Assembly: GCA_963966185.1 (NCBI GenBank)
Contig: CAWZYM010000272.1
Location: forward strand, 851,501 to 915,500
Length of the DNA: 64,000 nucleotides
From: Rhabditoides inermis
Taxonomy: Eukaryota; Nematoda; Chromadorea; Rhabditida; Rhabditidae
Direction: 5' to 3'
Under the pieces are notes generated by a model. That model had not been told where the DNA came from, did no database searches, and worked only from the letters and a program-made list of their open reading frames with translations. Below are positions 1-31,507 of the stretch, piece by piece. The translations under genes were made by a program, and so were the position numbers. Position 1 is the first letter of the stretch. Every line of letters begins with the position of its first letter.

Positions 1-1398
1 CAACATTCACAATGCAGTGCGTTCCTCTATGAAACCGCATACCTTGACTCGGCTCTCGCGCCGCTTGCTCTTCTCGGGACAGCATAGAAACATCTTAAAA
101 AATCAGCATTCTTGTGAACCAGCAGAATCATAAACATAAACCTATGAAAAATACCGACTATGTAGCGAAATAACATTATATTCAGAGAGAACTTTCTTAG
201 ATCTCAAAACTGTCAAAAATAGTACAATTGATTGGTTTTGTACCTTTTCTTATTCCACTTGCAATTCAGTTGCTCTTGCAATATGGCTGACCCAGCCTAA
301 ATCATATCTCTGTCAACCCGGTGAAAATCGCGCGCTGACAAACTGTCAGAACTAAATGACCGATGGCTTTGTCAAGTTGTTGAAATATTAATGGTCAAAT
401 TCACAAAGTTGCGAATAAAAAATAAGAACAGTACCTAGATGTTCGATACTGCTGGCATGATAGTTTAAATAATGGTCACAATGTACGTTTTCTGTTGTGT
501 TACTACTGTGTCTCTTCAGTTTCCTTGTTGGAAATTTGATACAACCAGTATGTATGTAGTTTGCAGACGGCGGAAGTGATAATTGTCGGGCTCATCAGAT
601 GGCACAAGTAAAAATGATAAATGTGTGATGTTCAAAGAACATTCGCAGTAATTTCACAGTCTTTGTAATCTAAGACTTTGCCTTTTTCGGTCGATTGATG
701 CAGCTACATTTTGTTACGCTATATACATAGTGAAATGAACGCTGAAACAACAATAAAAACAAAAACTCATACTGTTGAAAAAAGCGTAATGAATATATCA
801 GCGTTTCGGTTATGCTGGATGCTATCGATCGTTATTTCATGAGGAATTTCTTCGACAACTAGAAATGTACTGAATTGTAGTTACGCATTTCTCAACATAC
901 ATTCATACATATGTCATTCTGCGACTAAAATATGAAATAATGACGTTTTGAAGAAAATGTGAACGTTTCAGAAATCAGAACTGAGTAACACAGGCTCGAA
1001 CAAAAACTAAGAAAACCAGTGTGCGATATATGTTCACGCATGCATACTGTTTACGCGTTCATAACAAAATAACGTTTTATTGACGAAAAGATTTTTACAT
1101 ACACAATATGATTGCGTGATGTGTGATCATTCACAGCAAAAAAAACTTTTTATCACTTTTACTATGTACACATACATATCAGGCAATGGAAATAAGAACA
1201 CTTTCAAGTTCGATCCGCGACTTTTAACATAAAACAATCACTTTTTCAACAGTAACAGTTCACAAGCAGAGGGAGAAACTTGAATTGAGTGTAAATTGTA
1301 TGAAATGAGTGTTGCCTGCGTAATTGGCATCAGGGCGTGGGAAGAAGTACACGCCTCTCTCTCTCTCTCTCTCTCTTTCTCTGTGAGTCTCTCTCTCT

Positions 1399-1430
<32 letters not shown>

Positions 1431-2398
1431 TTCTCTCTCTTTCTTTCTCTCTCTTTCTCTTTCTCTCTCTCTCTCTCGTGAGAAGATGTATGTAAAATCA
1501 GAGAAAAGTTCGTACATAACTTGTACTCAGTTTCCTGCACTTGTGCAGTCATGAGTAGTAAAAAGAACTCAAGACGCTAGACATTTATTGTGACAAAGTG
1601 CTACGACAAGCAATTAGTGGCTGTAGTTTATTGATGAATGAATGTGAAAATGATTTGTTAGGTTGATTTGAAAGTTCTATAAAATATATATATAAAAGAA
1701 TAAATATGAATAATTTTGAACAAACATGGAACTGATGTACTAACATGGAACTGACGTCTGCGTAGATTTTTGATTGGAAAAAAGTTAAATATACTCTGTA
1801 TGTCACGGAAATGTTTGATTGCAGTCCCGGCCGTTTGACTGTACCTAGGTGATAAATTGGTCAAAGTACGTAACCCGCAGGGTTCGCCTCTCACCAAAAG
1901 CAGTTTCGCAAAAAGACGTGAAAAGTCGGGTTTCCGAGCTCAGTGTCACAACTCAGCACACCTGCATGGAGCCATGAACCGAGTGAATTGTTGGTATCCC
2001 CTCATCCAAAAGACTTATGACTTATGACTTATGACTTTTGAGTACAAGAAGACAGACTATGGCATAGCCCAGCGATTTTTCAAGGGGCAGCTCACGCCTA
2101 TTTCGCAATAATGCGCCCGTGGGTGGCGAACTCTGCAGGGCACCTTCGCAGCAGACTGCTACCAGTTTTCACCTTGGTACGGTAAAGCGCCTAGGAGGGG
2201 AATCAATTTTTTTCGAAAAAAAATCTTACAATAACTTAAGTTTTTTCACCCGCGCGTAGTTTCGAACACGCCGAACGTATCCGTGACAGTTGTTGAGTGC
2301 AAACAATGACCGTAGTGCGGCCCGCCCGACCCCGCCCCCCAAAAAGAGCCGGCCGCGCGCCATCACTCACTCCCCCCACACAGCAGCACACACCCGCA
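1..2398. other. no gene recognised, upstream flank
   Basis: I see no supportable coding exon here. The stretch is AT-rich and holds a (CT)n/(GA)n microsatellite at about 1353-1476. The repeat gives open reading frames on both strands that are low-complexity artefacts. The last hundred bases are GC-rich and probably hold the promoter of the large gene starting at 2399. Confidence 0.6.
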
Positions 2399-20767
<18,369 letters not shown>

Positions 20768-21455
20768 ATCTCCAACGACCAACATATTAAGTTTTCTTGT
20801 GAACTGCATACGTGTCCATTTCGTAATACCACGCTCACTCAGTTTGTTGTGCCTTTAATGCATATAAATATTTACATACTTAATTGCCCAAGTGCTATCG
20901 CTCTGGCGGGGAGACTATTCATTCGTTTTCCAAGCCAATTGCTAAGCTATAAAATATAGCATGATCAGGGATCATTATACCTTGATAACATCCTTTTGCT
21001 CATCATTTATCTTCATTTATCTTCAGAACTTTCATTGATCATAATAGTTTGCATAGTATACACCCGTAGAGGAGGTTCGATGGAGAGAATGCGAAAGCAA
21101 GGAAAAAGGATGCTCAGACAAAAACTCAAATGCAAATCTGAAACGAGAAACACAGGCATGGCAAAAAACACAGGCATGGCAAGTAACCGGGACTAGCCTG
21201 GGACACACTGTTGAAAGCAGCGTCATGGATTCTGGAAAACCATAAGTAACCAGAGAAATTCGGTGTTCACAAAAAGTGTTCTCTATTCGGCAGTACTTGC
21301 ATGGCTGGAGGGAGACTCGGTTCGTGCCAACTGCCTCCTGGAACATTTTCGATGAGAACGACGCGAATCGAACATTCTTCTGATATTTAAAGGAACAGGG
21401 GCGTTTAGTGGATGCCTTGGGTAACAGAAATTTTGAAATTTGCGCGTTGCTTTCA
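20768..21455. other. 3' flank, no gene recognised
   Basis: AT-rich sequence follows the large gene and presumably holds its 3' UTR. I found no coding exon. A short direct duplication containing ACACAGGCATGGCAA lies at about 21150-21182. Confidence 0.5.
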
Positions 21456-21976
21456 CATATAAGTCGGGTTCAATTGATTTTTTCGCAATAATATGGAAAA
21501 CTATGAAATAGGTAAATATTGCGACTAAAGTTTGCAAATTCATACCATCATTAAAAAAATGCAAATCACGTTTTCAAATAGTAAAAGTTTCTGAAAATCC
21601 AAAACATTCTGTCTTTGCATTGTAAAATAGGCCCATGGACAGCCCATGGACAACTTTGCAGAAGTGCAGCGAGAACTCATCTGCAGAATCGGCCCTGGGC
21701 CGATTTTGCAGATGAGTTCTCGCTGCACTTCTGCAAAGTTGTCCATGAGCTGTTCATGGGCCTATTTTACAATGCAAAGACAGAACACTTGGAAATTAAT
21801 AGTTCGTTTCATTTTTGAACTATTTTACAATTCATTCACAGAATTTCAAGAGCGATTTCGCATCATAAGTTGTTAAATATCTACCATAGACAGTTTTGCA
21901 ATTTCAGTCGCATTAGTTGTCAGTTTCAAAGTTCTCTATAACTTTGCGAAAAAATCAATTGAACCCGACTTATATG
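21456..21976. mobile_element. fold-back/MITE-like element with 32-bp terminal inverted repeats
   Basis: The ends 21456-21487 and 21945-21976 are perfect inverted repeats of each other (start CATATAAGTCGGGTTCAATT). A second, nearly perfect palindrome of about 180 bases sits inside (21607-21786). No transposase is encoded, so the element would be non-autonomous. Confidence 0.75.
21607..21786. repeat. long near-perfect palindrome
   Basis: The two arms of about 88 bases differ at only a few positions and meet at GGCCCTGGGCC near 21696. A transcript in either direction would form a long hairpin. It lies within the terminal-inverted-repeat element 21456-21976. Confidence 0.85.
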
Positions 21977-22013
21977 GATGTCAGATCGTGAAGGTCTTCA
22001 CCTTTGTATGTTT

Positions 22014-22090
22014 CAGACAAAGTTGCAAACAGGAATCGAACTGGCGACCGCGAGAGTGGTAGCCCACTTTCTTATCCACTACGCCACACC
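22014..22090 (-). repeat. tRNA-derived (SINE-like) segment
   Basis: The minus strand has an A-box-like TGGCGTAGTGG and, downstream, a B-box-like AGTTCGATTCC at tRNA spacing. The acceptor stem does not pair, so this is not a functional tRNA. It abuts the fold-back element. Confidence 0.45.
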
Positions 22091-22250
22091 ACTCCTTGGG
22101 TCAGAGCGCACAGAGACCGCTCTGTTACCCGAGAGGGTGACAGAAGCGTGAGGAAGTGGATGAACTATCGATCGATCAAATGTGTGCATCGCAATATCAC
22201 ATGGCGCGTTTTCGCGCCTCTTTTTTTGCGGTTCGCGCCACTTTCCCCAT

Positions 22251-22322
22251 TTGAACGATAAATTACCCAACACGCTTGGGTAATTGACTGGGTAACGCGG
22301 TAACGGACTTGTATCGTTCAAT
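22251..22322. repeat. nested inverted repeats
   Basis: TTGAACGATA at 22251 and its complement near 22312 frame a second palindrome (AATTACCCAA, 5-base loop, TTGGGTAATT). It looks like the remains of another small inverted-repeat element. Confidence 0.55.
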
Positions 22323-22494
22323 TTTTGTATATCTTACATTTCAATGTGTCAACTATCGCCCTGGAGGTTAAAATTATGCGCCACTGTACCTTTAAGTAGT
22401 TTCTGACAACTTTTTCTGACATTTCTCTGACAAATCAATGTCCTCGAAACTCCCTCTTGTAAATGTGTGATGTGGATATAGATCAACAATGTGT

Positions 22495-23302
22495 TCACAC
22501 GAATCGGTGAACGGTGCTACTTATTGTCGATAGACAAGTCGATTCGTCTCTCTGACCTGGCACCAGCGCCGGCGGGACGGCTCCCTCCTTCCACTCCTTC
22601 GGATCACGCTCGCTGCCCTCCAACTTCTCGTCGAGCATCGGCTTCCCGCACCGCCGAAGGAACGTCAGCCACAGCTGCTCCGTCACCTGAAGAATCGTGG
22701 AGAGGGTAGGGGAGGGGAGCTCCTATGAAAACCCGTAACATACCGCGTGGTTATCGGTAACGTAGGACGTAGCGCGAGCTCATTTGCTTAACATACTCTT
22801 AGCAGAGGGTATATTAAGAAACGCGCCACTATCCTCACGGTATATTACCGCTTAACCTTGTGGAATATTAACGATTTTTATCGATGAGATTTCAGGTTTA
22901 TCACATTTCAATCACATTTCGATCACATTTCAGGTTTAAAAATGTGCGAGTTCCCAGGTATCGATGAGCACTTTTCAAAAATTTACAAACACTTTGCAAC
23001 TTTGCTTAATACAAAATAACAAAATGGTTTGCTGTTTTGAATGTAAGCATTCAGCGTGGTGCGCGGTGCACACACCCCCTGTGAGACTGTTCGAAACGAC
23101 GCTCGCTCGCTTATGGCTGCGCGCAAAGGCAAATTCACGCCGGGTTTACTGCCTAACCTTTTCATATGTTAAGCAAATGAATAGGGCGGAGCGAGTTGAC
23201 TCGGCGATTCGATCGGGCTCCGAAATGAAAATAGTATACGCTTGTGATAGGCGTATGTTACCAAAAGTCGCTAAGCTCGCGTTATGTTACGGGTTTTCAT
23301 AG

Positions 23303-23344
<42 letters not shown>

Positions 23345-23927
23345 GCTCACCTTGGCGCAGAACAGATTTCCCGCGTGGGCGGCTATCATTTGCAGCAGGA
23401 ACACGCCGTCTGGCCGCAGGAATCTGTGCACGAACAGAGGCATCTGGTCGGATTCCATGTCGAGGTGCTGCAAACGAGTGCATTTTTACTTTAAAAAAAT
23501 CCATGAAAACATAAGTTTCCCTCGTCTCATCAACGCACCTTTTTTAAGTAAAATCGCGGTCTTTATCTTCGATTTCATCGATGCCACCTCCGGGCGCATC
23601 ATTGCTTTTTTTTTGAATTGAGTTTTTTTTCTTCTTTACTTCTGTTTTAACTTTTTGCGTATTAATACAGTTTTCCTACTAGTTTTTTTACATGTTCTAT
23701 GTTGGTGATTCGTACCTTGCTGACAAAGTTCTCTCTGAGTGAGTGCGAGACAAGAGCAGCCGTCCAGAAGACGAGGTTCAGGGCAGTGACAACAGCGAGG
23801 ACGAGGAGCCATACCCAGAGGAAGATGAAGATCTGTAGAGGATCTCTCTCTATCTCTCTATCTCTCTCTCTCTCTCTCTTTCGCTCTCTCTCTCGCTCTC
23901 TCTCGCTCTCTCTCTCTCTCTCTCGCG

Positions 23928-23969
<42 letters not shown>

Positions 23970-26261
23970 TTCTATCTCTCTCTCTCACCTTCTCGGTCAG
24001 CATATTGACGACCAGCACGCACTGCACGGTGTGTCTGTGTACGTTTCCGAGCACTCGTATTTCGAAATCGCAGAGGGACACGCGCGGGAACTTGCCCGAG
24101 TCGCGCCACTCGCGGCCCTGCAACGCGTTGCGTGAGATAGACCTCACTCAACTTTCGCGCTATCAAAAGACCCTCAGAAAGCTGTCACAATCAGAACAGC
24201 TGCGCACCCCCAGAAAGATCCCCAAAAAAGATCTTGACTCAGAACGAAGAAAGATGTCAGGATGTCAGAACGGCCGTGCTGTCTCTTTCATCAGAAATAC
24301 TGCCAAAAAGTGTATTTTTTAGTCACGATCGCCACGGTTTGTCTCCTACTTCTACGATTTGAACCTTGAGTTTCATTTGTTTGTGAGACAACGCACTTTT
24401 CGATGCGCTTTGTTTGTTGGAACGAGTGTTCCCGAATCAAATTGTTTGTGCCTGGGGGTGATCGTTATTCTAAATTTGTTTGCGATCCTGCGACATAAGA
24501 TCATACACCACCTATTCTTGATCAAACAGGGATTGTTGAATGTTTTTGAAAACAAAATGTTGTTGACTCGTCAACACTTTGTTTGCGCGTCCATGCTGAT
24601 AGCTGCGCGGGCCGAATTCATTCATTCTCGCGGGCGGCGCTTTGCATCCTCTTTCGCTTACCCCTATCCATCAACATTGCATATCTCAACACACGGGAAA
24701 CGACGGAGTATCGTTAACGGATGGTTATAAAAACTTGATTCGTGGAGTTACGATATGAAATCGGGTACATATGTTGCCTCCCCCTCCCCTCTCTCTGTCT
24801 TTCTCTCGCATTGAAGATGTAAAATGTTGCGTGTTGACTAGGCTCGTGTTGCTCGTATTCAAGGGCCTATGAGAAGAAAATGGGGTGTAATAACTATGGT
24901 GACCACAAAATCAGAAAGAGAGAGAGAGAGAGAGAGAAAAAAGAAAGAAAGAGAAACACACACCATGAACAGATCGTAGAGCACGTGGGCTCCGAAGAAG
25001 GGGTACTCAGCGGTCTCGAGAAACTGGTTGAGCAGCACGAACTGAAAATGGAGATGGCATGCTTTTCATCCTCGCATCGCTCGATCACAACATCTGTGAC
25101 AATCGACAATCAGTCTGGGTTGCCTGTGCTTTATCACAAACATGAGTAAATGTTCACGCAAAGTCGCACCTGCAGTAGTACGTTGCACAGGTGCAGCGAC
25201 TTGATGAACAGGTAGACGGAAGAGACGTAGGCGCCGTAGAACTTGCCGACCCGCACCACCTGAAGTCAATTATCAGTCAGGACTGCACCACTCTCTATGA
25301 CACTGATCAAAACGACCCACAAGCCTATCTCGTCACGTTCACATATTGTCTCTCTCTTACCGCCTGCGTGATGTAATGGGGCTTGCCCTGAATGATTTCG
25401 ATGAGCAGTGAATTCATCACTCCGATAAAAGGCGAACGAAAGAAAAAAAACAGATCGATTGAAGATTCTCATTAGAACTCTTTGACACGATGGAGTTTCT
25501 CGATGGTCGTTATGAAACAGGTGACGCACTGACCGCGAATATGTAGATGTTCTTTCTGCGGCTGCCGTGATCGCGCTGGTAGACCAGCGCGTCGTCGATG
25601 TGACGAGCCACCACGTCCACTGTCTGCAACGATGAAAGTCAACGTCGTCGAGTCTCGAAATGACGAAATGCACTTTTTCCGCATTGCGATTCCAGTGATC
25701 ATTAGATATTTTCATTTAACAAAAAAAACGGTAATTTGATAGTGATTTTTTTCAGAAAATTTTCAGCATCTTGGATGTCAGTTTCATACCACTCAAAACA
25801 ATTGAGTAATTTCAAAATCCCAGGGCACTTGCCTGGTCTCGGCTGACGGGGTCGACGTTCTGCTCCTGACACGCCATCTGCAGCACCAGCGATGCGTTCA
25901 GGCCTGCAACGGCGATTACAGGGTTTCCGGTGTAGCGCAAGTGTGGATCGAAAGGCGAGCGCTCGATTAGTGAGGTATGCAAGAGCCCAGCCGAGCCTGC
26001 ACCTTCCAGCGCGTGAGCCTTTACATACATAGTTACATCTTACGAGTGATGTCGTTTCATGATCAGATTTGCGCTTCCGAAAAAAAATTATTGATTTGAT
26101 TTGATCTGACAGGTTTGCTTGACGCGGAAGCGTGACCTCATCACATTATCACTCTGCCCAGGTGTGCTCTGTTATCCCATCGTGAGCCCTCGTAACGAGG
26201 TGATTAGTCATAAAGTTAATGGCCCTTCTCCCAACCACACAGCTGTGAATGACAGAGAGGA

Positions 26262-26306
<45 letters not shown>

Positions 26307-26478
26307 GAGAGAGCGAGAGAGATAGAGAGGGGGGAGTATGCATTACACGGCGCGCTTCTTTCTAGCAGACTTCGCGTCGCGGTTTAGAGAACGCACTTTT
26401 TTGTTCGCCTTTTTCTAACGAGTGTGTCCGATCTAATGGCCGAAATGCAGAGACTGTGGCAAAATGTGGTATGGGAGT

Positions 26479-26519
<41 letters not shown>

Positions 26520-27404
26520 GGAGTTAGGGAGAGATGCCATAATATATTGATGGCATTTCGAGGACGGCATAATGATCGCGGATCTACTCATCGGCCTGCC
26601 TACGAAAACAGTGCAATAAGTGGCAGACGGCACGAAAAAAAGAGGATTATACACTATGTGCGAAGAAAGACTGAATTATGGTATGTTTTATGATACAAAA
26701 AGTCGCTTTGAATAGATATTTCGGAAGATGCCTGAGGGTTTTTTGACACTGTTTTGCAGACGAATTATAAAAAAAATAGACATACCCGATTGCGCGGCGA
26801 GCATTCTCCAGACAGATGAGGGAATGTGGAACATGAGAGCAGCGATCGCCATCACGAAAGGGACCTTAGAAGTAGCATGAGAGGTAACCACAGTCTGGTT
26901 CACTGGTTACTGGTTAGACAAGAATTCTTTTTTTTTTCAAACGGCTGAGTGATGAACAACAAAAAAGGGGATCTAGGTGAGAGGTGGCACTGAACAATCA
27001 CAAAAAAATCGGGATCTGTATTCCAACATTTTGAACACTAGGAAGGAACCTAGGTGAGAGAGGTGCCATGAATCATCCACACAGTCTGGTTGAAAGAGCT
27101 GAAACGCGTCGAAGAAAGGAAGTAGTTGATGTTCTACTGCAACTTCTACCCGTTCATTGTCATTGTTCACAGGCATTTCATGTGTGGCGCATCACTGTGT
27201 AATAAATTTATTTCATTATGTGCACTCACCCACTGGTAGTAGCCGAGCTGCCGCCTCTCCCTATCGTCCAGACGGTGCGGGATCAGATCCTGCAAGCACA
27301 GTGGCATATTGTATAGCGTTGTTCTCTCACTGACAATGACTATTCCGTTATGGACATAAACATGCAAGTAAGACAAACGAGACATAGAGGTGGAGAGAGA
27401 GAGA

Positions 27405-27438
<34 letters not shown>

Positions 27439-28028
27439 CGCCTGGAACGGCACCCAGTACGTGTTCTGCACCCAGCAGTAGTTCTCCGTGTACTGCTCCA
27501 TCGCGCGTGTGAACTGCGCCGGCACGAAACACTCGATCGGGTGGCCCACTGAAAGAGTACGACGTTTTCTCACACTTGCGTAATGTTTATACTCTGCGCC
27601 AGAGCGAAAGTTTTCGATCTACCTCGCTTGCAGTTCGAAATACGGTGCCATAACCGTAGGTCTCTCTTGTTTTGCGCGCTATTGCCGAGAGCTGACTCTC
27701 CGTCTTCCTCTGATCTACCCCACCGCGCGCAACTTATTGCGAGCATAGAACTATAGACAAGATCAGAACTTTTTTGCATTTTCGTACCGCTTGTTGATAC
27801 AGAACTGAGTCTGGCCTCGTCTTTATTATATAACAGTTAGTTCCTGCCAGATGTTTTCGTCAATCCTGTCTTTCACCTGTGCGGTCTACTTTATATCCAC
27901 TGAACAAGTGTTCTTCTCTCGCGTGCATCGCTTTACGATGCGGTCTATGATGTGCGTGGAATGGATAGATAGATCGAGTGAAATCGAAAAAGTGAGTGTG
28001 CGTGATATGTCTCATATCATTGACTGAG

Positions 28029-28067
<39 letters not shown>

Positions 28068-28825
28068 GGAGTGGCGGAGAGACACCAGCCTGCCAGCATT
28101 TACAACATCTCTCAAGGTGGATCGCCAGCCGGCCGAGGCATGACGAAAACGTATAGCCACATCCTCAGCGAATACGTTTATGCCGGCAAAAAAGTCGATA
28201 CGTTTGCATGTTTGTGATTGGAGCATGCCCGGGTGCGCGGTCTTGTATAAACTATGAGTGTCGCGAGCTCGGTTCCGTTGGTTTGCTACTTTATCGCGAA
28301 GCATTTCGAGAAATCATTTTTTGCTGCGCCAAAAAAAAAACTGAGATTCGGGAATATATAGTGCGAGTTGCCAGAAGGAGCGGAGAGGAGAGACATCAAA
28401 TATGCCAACAACTGATGAAAATGTCACACGCGAGATATCGGAAAGAGCATGCACATAACATTCTAAACTACTAGTGAACTGAGCGTTATACAGTAAATGA
28501 TTCACGCATTGTATTCCTCACTCAACTACTGTGAACACCTGCATTCCACTTCGTTTTTGGCGAGTGGATACGTGAAGTATGAATCTAACGAATAGTGAGA
28601 CAAACGTTTGTGTCATTATTCCGAATTCCGGGTGTATGGAAAAGCGCTCACGCACGCCACTCGCCCACCGTATTGCTTGGCCGACACCAGCACGGCGAAC
28701 ATTAGCACCAGCGTAGATGTATAGAGGTAGTGAAGGCGATCGACGAAGTCGTCGTCTGCTCGCGGCTCCATGAACCGCAGCGCCGACGCCATGAAGTGCG
28801 CGCCGATACGGTAGCCGCCGACCAT
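22495..28825 (-). CDS. innexin (gap-junction channel subunit)
   Basis: Thirteen exons give about 449 residues. Exons in transcript order: 28669-28825, 27442-27548, 27230-27289, 26786-26864, 25833-25903, 25530-25623, 25361-25419, 25170-25259, 24964-25041, 23989-24117, 23716-23832, 23351-23467, 22495-22686. Innexin hallmarks are the N-terminal [15 protein letters not shown], the first membrane span ending in SAKQYVG, the signature YYQWVPF, and two Cys in each extracellular loop (PIECFV and [21 protein letters not shown] and VQCVL). The fourth span follows in [15 protein letters not shown]. Six such subunits form one hemichannel. The closest C. elegans relatives are probably UNC-7 or UNC-9, but this is not tested. 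Two introns have GC donors (after 27442 and after 25833). The 25530 donor is the least certain junction. Confidence 0.9.
22720..23305. mobile_element. MITE-like element in an innexin intron
   Basis: The ends are a perfect 23-bp inverted repeat (CTCCTATGAAAACCCGTAAC...) at 22720-22742 and 23283-23305. A second inverted match (ATTTGCTTAACATA) lies further in, at about 22780 and 23165, so the inverted repeats are long and imperfect. No protein is encoded. The element fills most of the last innexin intron. Confidence 0.7.
23846..23988 (+). repeat. (CT)n microsatellite in innexin intron
   Basis: A long CT-rich tract lies directly beside the donor site of exon 23989-24117. Similar tracts occur at 23305-23342, 26255-26335, 26480-26520, 27393-27436 and 28026-28064. 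Confidence 0.9.
27596..27756. repeat. dispersed repeat, copy A
   Basis: About 160 bases beginning GCGCCAGAGCGA and ending TATTGCGAGCATAGAACTAT occur at three places in the window, all in the same orientation. This copy is in the first large intron of the innexin. The family contains a B-box-like AGTTCGAAATAC but I cannot classify it. Confidence 0.85.
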
Positions 28826-29022
28826 CTCTCGATCTAGTGGCGAGATGCACTCTCCTCTCCTCCCAGTAGTTTCCGGCAGCCAGCGCGCCCTCAGGGGTCT
28901 CTCCAGGGGCGTGGCTCCCTATCTCTCTCTTCTCTGGCTGAGTGGGCGGGGTCTGTGTCGCGTCGCGGGGCTGCGCCGCGTGTTTTCCATTGGCAGTGAG
29001 CGCGGGTGGAGAGAGAGAGAGA
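28826..29022. promoter_or_regulatory. divergent promoter between innexin and phospholipase C
   Basis: The start codons of the minus-strand innexin and the plus-strand phospholipase are only 197 bases apart. The region is GC-rich with a short GA run and no TATA box that I can see. If both start codons are right, the two genes must share this control region. Confidence 0.55.
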
Positions 29023-31075
29023 ATGGAGGCGCCTCGCCACGCCGCCGCTGCTGCTGCTGACATCGCCGACGTTGCGGCTGCCAAGAAGAAGCAGCAGCAG
29101 GAGGATGTGGCCTTCGTCGAGCGCGGCTCCATGCTCCGGCGGATCAAGCGCGGCAAGGTGGGTGGCGTTTGGTTCTCTTGATGAGATGAGCATCATGTGA
29201 TTTGCGATTAAATGTGAACTAAACGCATTTTGTCTAGCTGCAAACTTCCCACTGCTCCGAGGTGAGAATCGCCCCCCTTTGTTTGCGGTCAATATACGTG
29301 TTTCCTTCTCACTTTGTTTGGGGTCCGGCTAATCGCATCGTCTGTCCGCGTAGCAAATCGCAGTTATTCACCACATCATATCGTGTCCTTGCTCTTTGTT
29401 TACCTTGGTTTGCAGGTGCGCACGCCGGGGTTGGTGACGATCAAGGAGGGCAAGTATCTCAACTACTACACCAAAGCCTTCTTCGATCTGCTGCCCAACA
29501 AGATAAAATACGGCGAGCATGCTTATACATTGTTATTTGTTTTTGTAACCTGACGCGTTGTGGGGAAATCACTTTGACTACGTTTGCCTAGTGTAGTCGA
29601 CACCTAGCAGGCTTACAGTCTGAACCTACATGTTGATTCAATCCTGTCATTCATGTGCTTGATTCTGTAAATATGTTTGATTTTCTGATTGCAGTGGAGG
29701 TGAACGACATTCTGGAGGTGCGCAGTGGCTACAACACGGACAACCTGCACAAGGGCGCCAAGAACTACGACTTCCAGGTGGCCGCGCCGGTGAGTTGTCC
29801 ACTTGTTTCCGCTTTCACTCCACTCGCTGCCCAGGAGTCGCACTGCTTCTCCGTCATCTTCTCCCACTCCAAGTTCCTTCACAAGAGCGTCGACTTTGCC
29901 GCCGAGGACAAGGTGAGTGATCTGTTTAATGTCACAATACTTGAAACGATCTTGCTGCGGGAAATAGAGTGTGAGTGATGTTATGATAATGTTTCAGGAC
30001 ACGCGCGACCGGTGGGTGTCGGCGATTGCGTACCTGATCGGGCGGCAGAAGCAGGAGCGCACGCACTTCAACGAAACCGCCTGGCTGCGAGAGAACTTCA
30101 ACAAGGCCGACCTCAACAGGAACGGTTCGTCGATGTTTTCATTCGATTCGACTTTTTCGTGATTGTAGGCAAGATCTCGTTTGACGAGGTGTGGCGGCTG
30201 CTGAAGACGCTCAACCTGCAGCTGAGCGAGCAGTACGCGAGGGCCGTGTTCAGAGTCAGTGGATTGATTGATTATGTGATCGATCAATATATATTGAAGG
30301 AGTCGGAGAACGATGACACCAAGGACAATACTCTCGACGAGAAGGAGTTCCTCAACTTTTTCGAGAAACTCACAGAACGGCCAGATCTGCTCCACATTCT
30401 CAGGATGTTCAGCGAGGAGGGGATCGGTGAGGAACATAAAGAGTGGGGGAGAGAGTATAGTGAGGGAGAGGGAGAGATCTACAGAGAAAAGAGAGAGAGG
30501 GGTTGTACATTTCAGAGAGCATGAACGCCAAGGAACTGCACCGTTTCCTCAACGAAGAACAACAGGTGAGTGTTTTGATTTTCTCATTTTATGGTATTCT
30601 AGATTCTCATATTTGGCCGATTGACGCATCACTTTTATGCAGATGGACCTTGTTGATGTGCTGGTCTTATCTCTTTTTTGTTTACTCACTCAGCATGCGA
30701 CGAATCAATAGTTGTCGCAGTGGGTTGTTGTGATGTGCGTGTTTGCCCCGTGTGTGCCGCGTGGGTAGTAATCTCGTGGCGCTTTTTATGCATTCACACC
30801 GTCTCTCTCTCTCCCCCCCCCCCTCTCTCTCTCTCTCTCTCTATCTGTCGTCCTTTGCGAGAAATCAACATGCAACGTGAAAGAGTGTTGTTTCGCCTTG
30901 AATGTTGATACTTTTTTTCTTATAGGCCTTGTTTCGCTTGTCGCTTGCCCTTGCCTGATAGTGTAGTTAGTTACCAAACCGATGCTAGCTGCCTAGCCTT
31001 TTTCCGCGTACATGGTTAGTGGTAAATGGAAGATGCCAAGCGAAGAGCGCAGTGAAAGTAAGGGGAAGAAGAAGA

Positions 31076-31128
<53 letters not shown>

Positions 31129-31428
31129 AGTTGGGTGAAGCGTGAAGCAAAATGAAAGTGATTCGTAATGTAACGACACATGTGTTGTATGGCGCGATGA
31201 GAAATTGTGAGAGAAAGAGAGACATTCATTGTATCAATGTTTTCCAATATGGGTTTGGGCATTGTAATTCTTCGCTTCCATTCTCACTCTTTTTTGTAAA
31301 AGAAAAATGTTTCATTTATGGGCTGTGAAAGTTTTTCGATAGCCTGAATCAGAATGGTTGAGTGATTCACTCTCTTTCAGGAGACGGTTTTAGTGCATCT
31401 CACTCTCTCACTTTCTGTCGTCGTCTTC

Positions 31429-31507
<79 letters not shown>

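Noticed and set aside
1238..1552. Open frames over the GA/CT tract on both strands
   Set aside because: They encode only Arg/Glu or Ser/Leu runs created by the microsatellite. The same was found at all other GA/CT tracts.
21615..21876. Two mirror-image open frames around 21.6-21.9 kb
   Set aside because: They read the two arms of the same palindrome, so they are an effect of the inverted repeat and not genes.
22014..22090. Functional tRNA gene
   Set aside because: A and B boxes are present, but the acceptor stem does not pair and the anticodon arm is irregular; called a tRNA-derived repeat instead.
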